From positions 1 through 19,500 of the forward strand of contig JAEWJB010000099.1 in the NCBI GenBank assembly GCA_023386795.1: 19,500 nt of DNA, given 5' to 3'. The position numbers and the translations under genes are program-made. The notes under the pieces are model-generated. The model was not told where the DNA came from. It saw nothing but the letters and a program-made list of their open reading frames with translations, and searched no databases. This document shows positions 7,622 to 15,800 of this stretch, piece after piece (position 1 is the first letter of the stretch; every line of letters begins with the position of its first letter). Source of the DNA: Pseudomonadota bacterium (GTDB lineage: Bacteria > Pseudomonadota > Gammaproteobacteria > Xanthomonadales > Xanthomonadaceae).

Positions 7622-8217
7622 ATCACGCGGTTGCCCGGCGACGCATGCGCGTGCCACTGCTCGTTCTGTTGACCCTGCTTTTCCTGTGCGGCTGCGATCG
7701 CGCGGGAGGGCCGCGCGCGGCGGTGGATGCAAGCCCTGCCGCGAATCTTCCGCAGACGGGTGCCGCCATGCGGCCCCGGCCGTCCGGTGAGCCCGTGACG
7801 GGAACATCGATTCTCAAGGTCGCCGAGCCGGAGGCAGTGAGGGAGCAGTTTCCCTTCCTTTCTCCGGCGCAGCTCGCAGACGGGCGTTGGCTGGTGACGC
7901 TGGATACTGCCGCCATCAGCAGCTTGGCACCCGGCAACGGCTTCGCGTTGCAGTTGGCGGGCCTGGAGGAGCGCTACGCACTGGTCGAGTCCGTGCAGGC
8001 GTACGATGGCATGCGCCGGATTCAGGGCAGCCTGTTGGACGTCAAAGACCGCACCGCCGAGCGCTTCAGCATGACGGTGTCATCCGATGGCAGCTACGTG
8101 GCGGGTCATCTCATGATGGCCGGTCGCGAGTTGTCCCTGCAGGTTCGTCATGGCAGTGGCTGGGTCGCCGATGCATCGGCGCCAGCCCTGAGTGTGGACG
8201 AATCGCTGGCGCGCTGA
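7618..8217 (+). CDS. Small lipoprotein resembling a reprolysin propeptide, coupled to the metzincin
   Basis: This is a 199-aa lipoprotein. The leader is Arg-rich then hydrophobic and ends in a lipobox LCGC with Cys26 as the lipidated residue. Asp27 at +2 would favour inner-membrane retention under the E. coli rule. A Pro/Ala-rich linker spans about 30-62. The body (about 78-186) reads as short beta strands: FPFLSPAQLADGRWLVTL, FALQLAGLEERYALVESVQ, DGMRRIQGSLL, RFSMTVSSDGSYVAGHLM, ELSLQVRHGSGWVAD. This order (xxL-x-DG, Y-x-LV, DG-x-x-x-x-G, T-x-x-x-DG-x-x-x-G, GW-x-x-D) is what I know from N-terminal propeptides of bacterial M12B/M72-type proteases. Its ATG overlaps the metzincin stop (ATGA at 7618-7621). 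I infer a chaperone or inhibitor role for the upstream protease; this is not shown. An internal ATG at 7645 is an alternative start. Confidence 0.8.
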   Translation: MNHAVARRRMRVPLLVLLTLLFLCGCDRAGGPRAAVDASPAANLPQTGAAMRPRPSGEPVTGTSILKVAEPEAVREQFPFLSPAQLADGRWLVTLDTAAISSLAPGNGFALQLAGLEERYALVESVQAYDGMRRIQGSLLDVKDRTAERFSMTVSSDGSYVAGHLMMAGRELSLQVRHGSGWVADASAPALSVDESLAR

Positions 8218-8220
8218 TCG

Positions 8221-9317
8221 TCAGCGCCCGCGGTTCCGGCCGCTTGCGAGCACGTCCAGCAGCGCTTCATCGCGGTCCTGCCGGTATTCCCAGTACATGA
8301 AGCCGCCCAAGCCCTTGCGTTCCACGTAATCGATCTTTGCCTGCAGCGATTGCGGATCGTCGTAGCTGATGAACTGGTGGGTGGTCGCGTTCCAGAGCCA
8401 CGGTGCCTGGGCCTGCGCATCCCAGTGCCGCGCCCACGCCTTCTGCGCGAGCGGGCCTTCGGCGATCTCCCGCCAGGAGATGAAGCCACCATCGCTTCGG
8501 AATTTCTGCAGCAACCCGTCGCGCGCGGGCTCCACGTCGCCGAAGCGTCGGCCGTAGACGCCACGCCGAGATGGATCTTGTCGGCCGGCACGCCTGCGGC
8601 AAGGTACTCATCCACCGCCGCCTGCGCGTTGCGCGCACCTGCCGGAGCCCCCGCGGTGGGTGCCAGTCCCGCATGGTGACCGGTGGTTGGCGTCAGGCTG
8701 CCGTAGAAGTCGTAGGTCATCAGGTTGATCCAGTCCAGCGAACCGGCAATACGCGCCAGTTCCAGGCCCTGCGCGAATTCGCCTTCGGCGGCGGCGATGG
8801 TCAGCAGGTAGTGGCGCGCGGTGGCTGCGCCTTCCGCGTCGAGCTGTTGTCGCAACGATTCCAGCAGCAGCGTGAAGTTGCGCCGGTCGGCCGGAGCGTG
8901 GCTGATGCCTGGCCCTGGCAGGGTCGGGTACTCCCAATCGATATCCAGGCCGTCGAGGTCGTACTGCCGCAGCAGGGCGATCGCGCTGTCGGCGAATACC
9001 TTGCGTGCCTGCGCATCGGCCACCGCCTCGGAGAAATGGCCCGCGCCCCAACCACCGATCGACAGCACGATGCGAAGCGAAGGCTGGCGCGCGCGCAGCG
9101 CGGTGAGCGCGCGCAGGTTGTCGGGGGCGGTGGCGCCGGGCAGGAAGACGTGGTGCGCCTCGTCGACCTGCGCGAAGGCGAAATTGACCACGTCGAGCTT
9201 GCCGGGAGATATCGACGGCGCCTGCGGCCCATCCACCACGTAACCGACGATGCGGTAAGGCGCGGCCTGGGCGGCGGACACGCCGGCCAGCAACAACAGC
9301 GCCAGCAGCCCTCGCAT
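8221..9317 (-). pseudogene. Secreted GH18 chitinase-like gene with a single-base frameshift
   Basis: The gene would encode about 365 aa if one base were restored. Residues 1-19 are a signal peptide (MRGLLALLLLAGVSAAQA). A GH18 barrel follows with SIGGW (86-90), the catalytic DGLDIDWEYP (D122, D125, D127, proton donor E129) and MTYDFYG (200-206). The frame breaks after A253, near 8556-8560. In the reading frame of the first part the sequence becomes STADASATWSPR, while the next frame reads YGRRFGDVEPARDGLLQKF and continues through a normal GH18 end (GGFMYWEYRQDRDEALLDVL) to a TGA at 8221. Restoring one T would give the expected GVAFYGRRF. As written, translation would run on in the wrong frame to 8148. 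It lies 14 nt behind the acid phosphatase gene, so the two are probably cotranscribed. A sequencing error is the main alternative. Confidence 0.85.
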
Positions 9318-9331
9318 GGCCGCGCGCGGCC
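9318..9331. repeat. 14-bp GC palindrome filling the phosphatase-chitinase spacer
   Basis: GGCCGCGCGCGGCC is a perfect palindrome that occupies exactly the 14 nt between the phosphatase stop (9332-9334, minus) and the chitinase ATG (9317, minus). No Shine-Dalgarno is visible there. As RNA it can form a 5-bp stem with a CGCG loop over the expected ribosome binding position. Confidence 0.55.
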
Positions 9332-10171
9332 TCACAGCGCGCTCTCCGGCCGCGCCTGAAGGCGTTGGGCCTGGACATCGCAATCCTCCGCCGGCTTCAG
9401 CCCCGCCGCGCGCGCAGCGGCCACTTCCTTCCTCGCCTCTTCCAGGTCGGCGCGGAATGCCTTGTTGTCGTGCAGGCGAGCGACCGCGGCCGCGCCCATG
9501 TGGCGGCCTTCGAGGATGTCGCTCTGCCAGTGCACGTTGCACACCAGCCGGCTCTCGGCGTAGTTGCGGCCACGGTCCAGCAGTGCGTTGGCGCGCTCCG
9601 GCGCCACTTCGGTGAGGATCAGCGCCCAGGCCCAACCGATCGCGCTATGGCCCGAGGGATAGGAACCGTTGTGGCGCAGCTCGGCCTCGTCCTCGGGGGT
9701 GCACGTCGGAGCGCCGTTGACCGTGAAGGGCCGCGCGCGCTGGTAGTGATTCTTGGCGGCCTTGGTGGCGGCGCTGGCATCGATGCGGCTGCGTTCGAGC
9801 AGCGCATAGAGGTGGGGCGTGCGCCGGGCATCGACCGGCACGCCCAGCGCGCAGGCGAATTGGCTGGCGCCGGTGGGAAAGGAGAGATCAGCGTCCTGCG
9901 TGGCCTGGGCGAAGCGCGGGGTATCGCGCAGCGCCAGCGCTTGCCTGGAGACGGCCTCGTCCAGCGCCATGCCCGCCGAGCCAGCGGCGGGCGGTGGGGG
10001 CACGAGCCGCAGGCTGTCCGGCGCATCGGCCTTGTCCAGGTACCCGGTGGCCTTGGCCGGCATGGGCGCGGCGTCGTCGCGCGGCGTACCCGGCACGCTG
10101 CAGCCGCCCAGCGCGAGCATGAGGAGAACAGCCAGGCCGGTGCGGCGCGATGCGGGGTTGCCCAGGAACAT
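9332..10171 (-). CDS. Class A (PAP2-type) nonspecific acid phosphatase lipoprotein
   Basis: This 279-aa protein belongs to the PhoN/PhoC-like class A acid phosphatases of the PAP2 superfamily, which remove phosphate from many organic monoesters outside the cytoplasm. All three signature blocks are complete: KNHYQRARP (K139 to R146-P147), PSGH (171-174), and SR-x5-H-x3-D (S206, R207, H213, D217). The nucleophilic and general-acid histidines are therefore present. The N-terminus is a lipoprotein signal, with LALGGC and Cys24 as the anchor, where classical PhoN has a cleaved signal. A Pro/Ala linker leads to the catalytic part. The gene begins 70 nt after the ABC ATPase stop and is followed 14 nt later by the GH18 gene, suggesting a two-gene scavenging operon. 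Phosphate regulation would be plausible, but I do not see a clear Pho box. Confidence 0.92.
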   Translation of the reverse strand: MFLGNPASRRTGLAVLLMLALGGCSVPGTPRDDAAPMPAKATGYLDKADAPDSLRLVPPPPAAGSAGMALDEAVSRQALALRDTPRFAQATQDADLSFPTGASQFACALGVPVDARRTPHLYALLERSRIDASAATKAAKNHYQRARPFTVNGAPTCTPEDEAELRHNGSYPSGHSAIGWAWALILTEVAPERANALLDRGRNYAESRLVCNVHWQSDILEGRHMGAAAVARLHDNKAFRADLEEARKEVAAARAAGLKPAEDCDVQAQRLQARPESAL

Positions 10172-10196
10172 GCCTATCTCTTTCTTCGGTACATCG

Positions 10197-10222
10197 GGCG
10201 CCAGAGTCTAATCGCTGGCGCC
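10197..10222 (-). terminator. Inverted repeat between ABC ATPase and phosphatase genes
   Basis: An 8-bp perfect inverted repeat (GGCGCCAG / CTGGCGCC) with a 10-nt AT-richer loop starts 19 nt beyond the ABC ATPase stop. It may terminate the ATPase transcript or act as an operator for the phosphatase gene. No T-run follows. Confidence 0.4.
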
Positions 10223-10241
10223 GGTTCGGGCGTATGCCGGC

Positions 10242-11069
10242 TTAGCCGCCCACACGCGCCGAATAACGCTCGCCGTCGTGATCCACCCGTACCGGCCCGT
10301 CGAACACCGCCGACAGCGGTTCGTCGCGCAACAGCGCCTGGCGAGGGCCATCGGCGAAGATGCGTCCGCCGCGCAGCAGCACGACGCGCTCGATCTCCGG
10401 CACGATCTCCTCGATGTGGTGGGTAACCAGCACCAGCGTGATGCCCTGGCGGGCGAGGTCGCGCATGGTGTCCACCAGATGCTGCCGGGCGATCAGGTCC
10501 AGCCCGGTGGAGGGTTCGTCCAGCAGCAGCGCCTGGGGCCGGTTGACCAGGGCGCGTGCGATCAGCACGCGGCGCGTTTCGCCGGCGGACAGTTCGGCGT
10601 AGGGCCGTTCCAGCAGCGGCAATGCCCGCGCCAGGGTCAGCGCCTCACGCGCCCGCTCGCGCATCGCATCGGTCACTTCGCGGTGCGGGGGAATCACGTA
10701 GCTGGCGAAGAAGCCGGAGATCACCGCGCTCTCCACGCTCAGGCCCGGCATGTCGGCCAGGTTGCCACTGAGATCACCGGTGACGATGCCCAGCTGGGAA
10801 CGCAGGCGGTCCACCTGCCAGCGCGTCTGGCCCAACACCTTCACTGGCGCCTCGCCCCCGGCGCGCGCCAGCGGATACAGCTCGCGGGTGATGAGCTTGA
10901 TGAACGACGATTTGCCGCAGCCGTTCGGTCCGAGGATGGCGGTGTGCTGGCCCATCGCGATGGACAGGCTCAACTCGTGGAGGACACGGACCTGGCCCCG
11001 GGTGACGCTGGCACGGTCCAGTTCGATCAAGGGGGCGTCGGAGGGAATCGCTTGCGGCACGGCAGACAT
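10242..11069 (-). CDS. Stand-alone ABC transporter ATP-binding protein (ModF/YlmA-like)
   Basis: This is a 275-aa ABC ATPase with Walker A GPNGCGKS (47-54), a Q-loop-region IVTGDLSGNL (95-104), a signature LSAGETRR (160-167; variant of LSGGQ), Walker B ALLLDEPSTGLD (180-191) and H-loop VTHH (215-218). The variant signature and overall pattern recall single-domain, permease-less ABC proteins annotated as ModF- or YlmA-like. No permease or binding protein is adjacent, so a transport role is unproven. The chosen start is ATG 11069 (MSAVPQAIP). It lacks a strong Shine-Dalgarno, and the open frame continues to 11204 without another convincing start. It is divergent from the desaturase gene, with 133 bp between them. 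Confidence 0.88.
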   Translation of the reverse strand: MSAVPQAIPSDAPLIELDRASVTRGQVRVLHELSLSIAMGQHTAILGPNGCGKSSFIKLITRELYPLARAGGEAPVKVLGQTRWQVDRLRSQLGIVTGDLSGNLADMPGLSVESAVISGFFASYVIPPHREVTDAMRERAREALTLARALPLLERPYAELSAGETRRVLIARALVNRPQALLLDEPSTGLDLIARQHLVDTMRDLARQGITLVLVTHHIEEIVPEIERVVLLRGGRIFADGPRQALLRDEPLSAVFDGPVRVDHDGERYSARVGG

Positions 11070-11202
11070 GAATGGGCGATCAAAAGGTGAAAGAGTGAGC
11101 AACTGAACAACATACGCTTGCGACGGGTGAAGTTTGCCGCCATCGGCCCCATGATGTCTTCCACCCAGTGCACATCGCCGACCTCTCGGCCGGAGTTTTC
11201 CC
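11070..11202. promoter_or_regulatory. Divergent intergenic region (ABC ATPase / desaturase)
   Basis: This 133-bp spacer must hold both promoters. The stretch 11083-11118 is AT-richer than its surroundings. A CGGAG (11191-11195), 7 nt before ATG 11203, is a good ribosome binding site for the desaturase. I could not identify a convincing -35/-10 pair or operator by eye. Confidence 0.4.
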
Positions 11203-12408
11203 ATGTTTGCTCAATCGCTCGTGGATGTCCTGACCGGCGGCCTGACCGGCCTGGGCTGGTGGGAGATGCTGGCGGCGCTGCTGGTCTTCACCCAGCTGAC
11301 GATCTTTTCGGTGACGCTGTACCTGCACCGCAGCCAGGCGCACCGCGGCGTGGATTTCCACCCGGCGCTGGCGCACTTCTTCCGTTTCTGGACCTGGCTG
11401 ACCACCTCGATGATCACCCGCGAGTGGGTGGCCATCCATCGCAAGCACCACGCCAAGGTCGAGACCGAGGAAGACCCGCATAGCCCGCAGGTGAAGGGCA
11501 TCGGCAAGGTGTTCTGGCGTGGCGTGGAGCTGTACCGCGAAGCGCGGGCGCAGCGTGCGGACATGGAGCAGTACGGCAAGGGCGCCCCGGACGACTGGGT
11601 CGAGCGCCACGTCTACACACCGCATGCCAATCTCGGCCCGGTGGTGCTGTTCTTCGTCAATGCCGTGCTGTTCGGCCTGCCGGGTGTGGCGCTGTGGGCG
11701 ATCCAGATGGCGTGGATCCCGTTCTGGGCGGCCGGCGTGGTCAACGGCCTCGGCCACTGGTGGGGCTATCGCAATTTCGAATCGGCCGACACCTCGACCA
11801 ATCTCACCCCGTGGGCGTTCTGGATCGGCGGCGAGGAGCTGCACAACAATCACCACGCCTTCCCGAGCTCGGCGCGTTTCTCCATGCGCCGCTGGGAATT
11901 CGATATCGGCTGGCAGGCGATCCGCCTGCTGGAGCGCCTGGGCCTGGCCAAGGTGCTGCGCGTGGCGCCGAAGCTGGATATCCGCCCGAACATCAGCGTG
12001 CCCGACGCGGACACCCTGCGCGCGCTGCTCTCGCACCGCTTCCAGGCCATGACCGACTACCAGCGCAACGTCTTCAAGCCTGCGCTGCGCGAGGAAGCCG
12101 CCGCGGCGGGTGCGCGCATGCGCGAACTGCTGCCCAAGCGCCTGCGCCGCGGCCTGGTGGACGACGGCCGCTGGCTCAAGCCCGACGCACGACAGCAGCT
12201 GCACGACTGGGTGGCCGAGCGCCCGCGCATCAGCACGCTGGTGGAGCATCGGGCGCGGCTGGCCGCGCTGCTGGAAGCCCGCAGCCACGATGCGGCCGAG
12301 CGCCTGCGCCAGCTGCAAGCCTGGTGCCATGACGCCGAAGCCAGCGGCATCGCCGCGTTGCAGGCCTATGCGGCGCGCCTGAAGGGCTACGCCCTGCGCG
12401 GCGCATGA
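11203..12408 (+). CDS. desA: DesA-family acyl desaturase with C-terminal helical extension
   Basis: This 401-aa membrane di-iron desaturase probably introduces a double bond into membrane acyl chains. The three histidine boxes are HRSQAH (42-47), HRKHH (79-83) and HNNHH (214-218), with an extra conserved His at H185 (GLGHWWG). Hydrophobic segments lie at about 20-40, 145-165 and 167-182. The catalytic part ends near residue 265. Residues from about 280 to 401 form a charged, helical extension (LVEHRARLAALLEA, ERLRQLQAWCHDAEASGIAAL) that is not needed for a minimal desaturase. This part reminds me of the C-terminus of ISL3-type transposases. An overlapping EF-hand gene follows (ATGA at 12405-12408). 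Regiospecificity cannot be read from sequence; delta-9 activity on phospholipid acyl chains is the usual assignment for DesA. Confidence 0.9.
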   Translation: MFAQSLVDVLTGGLTGLGWWEMLAALLVFTQLTIFSVTLYLHRSQAHRGVDFHPALAHFFRFWTWLTTSMITREWVAIHRKHHAKVETEEDPHSPQVKGIGKVFWRGVELYREARAQRADMEQYGKGAPDDWVERHVYTPHANLGPVVLFFVNAVLFGLPGVALWAIQMAWIPFWAAGVVNGLGHWWGYRNFESADTSTNLTPWAFWIGGEELHNNHHAFPSSARFSMRRWEFDIGWQAIRLLERLGLAKVLRVAPKLDIRPNISVPDADTLRALLSHRFQAMTDYQRNVFKPALREEAAAAGARMRELLPKRLRRGLVDDGRWLKPDARQQLHDWVAERPRISTLVEHRARLAALLEARSHDAAERLRQLQAWCHDAEASGIAALQAYAARLKGYALRGA

Positions 12409-12788
12409 CCGGCCGCAGCAACGCCCTGCCCGCACCTCCCGAACGCCGCCTCGTGCGGCGTTCGTCGTGCTGGGTTGTGCTGCTCGCCCTGGCGGCCGGG
12501 AGCGCCGCGGCGCAGGTCACCGACAGCGGCGAATACCTCAAGCGCATGGATACCGACGGCGACGGACGGATCAGCCTGGCCGAATACCTGGCGTGGATGA
12601 GCTATGCGTTCGACCAGCGGGACCGCAACGGCGACGGCGTACTGACCGCAGACGAGCTGCCGGGCGGGCGCGGCAAGTCGGTCACGCGGGCCGACCACAT
12701 CGCCACGTTGACCGCGCGTTTCAAGAAGCAGGATGCGAACGGCGACGGCTGGTTGAGCGCGAAGGAACTGCTGGCGCCACCGCGGTAG
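12405..12788 (+). CDS. Exported three-EF-hand calcium-binding protein
   Basis: This small protein (127 aa from ATG 12405) has three canonical 12-residue EF-hand loops: DTDGDGRISLAE (49-60), DRNGDGVLTADE (73-84) and DANGDGWLSAKE (110-121). Each has acidic positions 1, 3 (or Asn) and 12. The hydrophobic stretch WVVLLALAAGSAAAQ (23-37) is a signal peptide. Two starts are possible. ATG 12405 overlaps the desaturase stop. An in-frame GTG at 12453 gives a cleaner 21-residue leader and lies inside a perfect hairpin. Neither has a good Shine-Dalgarno, so coupling to the desaturase favours 12405. Likely a periplasmic calcium-binding protein of unknown partner. The gene is convergent with the oxidoreductase gene, 18 nt away. 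Confidence 0.85.
   Translation: MTGRSNALPAPPERRLVRRSSCWVVLLALAAGSAAAQVTDSGEYLKRMDTDGDGRISLAEYLAWMSYAFDQRDRNGDGVLTADELPGGRGKSVTRADHIATLTARFKKQDANGDGWLSAKELLAPPR
12441..12463 (+). terminator. Perfect hairpin inside the 5' end of the EF-hand ORF
   Basis: GAACGCCGC (12441-12449), a 5-nt loop, and its exact complement GCGGCGTTC (12455-12463) lie 33 nt after the desaturase stop codon. It has the look of a terminator for the desaturase. It would then also attenuate the EF-hand gene, whose coding region it overlaps if ATG 12405 is used. Confidence 0.5.
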
Positions 12789-12806
12789 GTTCCCGCAACC
12801 GCCGCA

Positions 12807-15800
12807 TCAAGCTGCCTGCACGATGTGCAGCGCCTTCGGATTGCGCCACTGCGCCAGCAGCGCCGCCTCGCGCGCCTTGGCCTCGTGCAGGTGCGCTTCC
12901 TTGACGTGCCCGTAGCCGCGGATGTGCTCCGGGATTGCAGCGATCTGCGCGGCCAGGCCCACGTTGTCCGCGTCCAGTTTCTCCAGCAGCGACTCCACCG
13001 TCTTCGCATAGTCGGCGATCAGCTGCCGCTCGCCACGCCGTTCGGCCGTGTAGCCGAAGATGTCGAACGCGCCGCCGCGCAGGAACCTCAGCTTGGCCAG
13101 CAGCCCGAACGCCTTGAACATCCACGGCCCGTACTCGCGCTTGACCAGCCGGCCCTCGGCGTCCTTCTTGGCCAGCAATGGCGGGGCGAGGTGGAAGCGC
13201 ACCTGGTAGTCGCCCTCGAACTGCTGCTCGAGGCGGCGCTTGAAATCGCCGCTGGTGTACAGCCGCGCGACCTCGTACTCGTCCTTGTACGCCATCAGCT
13301 TGAAGTAGTAGCGCGATACCGCCTCGGACAGCGCGGTGGAGCCCGGTGCCCGCGCCTGCTCGGCGGCCCGCACGCGCTCCACCAGCGCGCGATAGCGCTG
13401 TGCGTAGGCAGCATCCTGGTAGTCGGTGAGGAACGCCACGCGGCGCGCGACCAGCTCGTCGAGCGAGCGCGACAGGCGTGCGTCATCCATCGGCAGGAAC
13501 GCCAGCGCGTCGCCATCGCCCGACGGCAGCCCGCGCACCGCCGGACCGTTGCCGGTATCGCGCGGCGCGGCGGTGGCGCCGCCTTCGTTGCCTTCCCAGT
13601 CCAGCGGCGGCAACGATTGCAGGTGATGCGGCTTGCGCTCTTCGGCGGTCTCACGGTTGCGTACCAGGCCGGCGGCCTGCTGCACCGCTTCCGGATCGAT
13701 GGCCGCCAGGCGGCCCCAGGCGAAGGCCTGCTGGTTCATCTGCACCGCGGCGCCATTGAGCTCGATGGCGCGCATCAGCGCCTCGAACGACAACGGCACC
13801 AGGCCCTGCTGCCAGGCATGGCCGAGCATGAAGAGGTTGGTGGCGATGGCATCGCCCAGCAGCGCGGTGGCCAGCTGGGTGGCGTCGAGCAGCTGCGGCT
13901 GGCGGCCCCCCAGGGCGACCCGCACGCCGGCGATGATCTCCGCCGCCGGGAACTGCAGGTCCGGACGCGTCGTGAAGCTGCCCGGCATCGCCTCGTAGGT
14001 GTTCAGCACGACTTCCGAGCGTTCCGCGCGCACCTTGGACAGCGCCCAGTAGTCGTTCACCACCACCATGTCGCAGCCCAGCACCAGGTCGGCCTCGCCG
14101 GCGGCGATGCGCACGGCGTGGATGTCTTCCGGCGTGCGCGCGATGCGCACATGCGTGGTCACCGCGCCGCCCTTCTGCGCCAGGCCGGTCTGGTCCAGCA
14201 CGGTGGCGCCACGGCCTTCCAGATGGCCGGCCATGCCGAGCAGCGCGCCGATGGTCACCACGCCCGTGCCGCCGACGCCGGTGATCAGGATGTTCCAGGG
14301 CTCGGCCAGGTCGGTGCGCTGCACCGGCTCGGGCAGGTGCTCGAGCAAGTGGGTGGCGTCGCTGCGGCGGCCCTTGCGCGGTGCGCCGCCATGCACGGTC
14401 ACGAAGCTCGGGCAGAAGCCCGAGACGCATGAATAGTCCTTGTTGCAGTTGGACTGGTCGATCTCGCGCTTGCGCCCGAATTCGGTTTCCTTGGGCAGCA
14501 CGGAGACGCAGAAGCTCTTTTCCCCGCAGTCGCCGCAGCCCTCGCAGACCAGCGAGTTGACCATCACCCGCTTCGGCGGGTCGACCAGCTTGCCGCGCTT
14601 GCGGCGGCGGCGCTTCTCGGTCGCGCAGGTCTGGTCGTAGATGAGGATGCTCACGCCCTTCACCGTGCGCAGGCGCTTTTGCACCTCGTCCAGTTCGCTG
14701 CGGTCGTGGAACTCGGTGTCGTGCGGGAACAGGTCGCGGCGGCGCGACCACTTGGTGATGTCGTCGCTCAGCACCACGATGGTATGGATGCCCTCGGCGT
14801 GCATCTGCCGGGCGATGTCCGGCACGGTGAGCGTGCCGTCCACCGGCTGGCCGCCGGTCATGGCGACCGCGTCGTTGTAGAGGATCTTGTAGGTGATGTT
14901 GACGCCTGTGGCGACCGACTGGCGGATCGCCAGCGTGCCGCTGTGGAAGTAGGTGCCGTCGCCGAGGTTCTGGAACACATGCGGCGTGTCGGTGAACGGC
15001 GCCTGCCCGGACCACGTCACGCCTTCACCGCCCATGTGGGTGAAGGTGTCGGTGGCGCGGTCCATCCACGTCACCATGTAATGGCAGCCGATGCCGCCCA
15101 TCGCGCGCGAGCCCTCGGGCACCGCGGTGGAGGTGTTGTGCGGGCAGCCGGAGCAGTAATGCGGCACGCGCGGGAATTGCGCGCGCGGCAAGGCCATCTC
15201 CGCTTCCTTGGCTTCCATCCAGCGCAAACGCTGCTCGATGGATTCGGTGTTGAAGAAGCGCTGGATGCGCTTGCCGATCACCGCGGCGATGGTCGCGGGG
15301 GTGAGTTCGCCAGTGGAGGGCAGGATCCACTCGCCGGCCTCGTCGTACTTGCCGACGATGCTCGGGCGCGCGCCCTGGCTCGCCGGCCAGTTGTAGAACA
15401 GCTCCTTCATCTGGCGCTCGATGAAGGCGCGCTTCTCCTCCACCACGACGATATCTTCCAGCCCCTGCGCGAAGCGGGTGATACCCACCGGCTCCAGCGG
15501 CCAGGTCATGCCGACCTTGTAGACGCGGATGCCGATCGCCGCGCACGCAGCTTCGTCCAGGCCGAGGTATTCCAGGGCCTGCAGCACATCCAGGTAGCTC
15601 TTGCCGGTGGTGACGATGCCCAGCCGCGCGTTCGGGCTGTCCATCACCGTGCGGTCGATGCCGTTGGCGCGCGCGAAGGCTTGAGCGGCCTTCACCGCAT
15701 AGCGGTGCAGGCGCATCTCCTGGTCCAGCGGCGGGTCCGGCCAGCGGATGCCCAGCCCGCCGGCCGGCAGCTCGAAATCCTCCGGCAGCACGATGCGGCG

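Noticed and set aside
8148..8220. Extended out-of-frame end of the chitinase reading frame
   Set aside because: It is a consequence of the frameshift and overlaps the lipoprotein gene; the conserved GH18 end lies in the other frame and stops at 8221.
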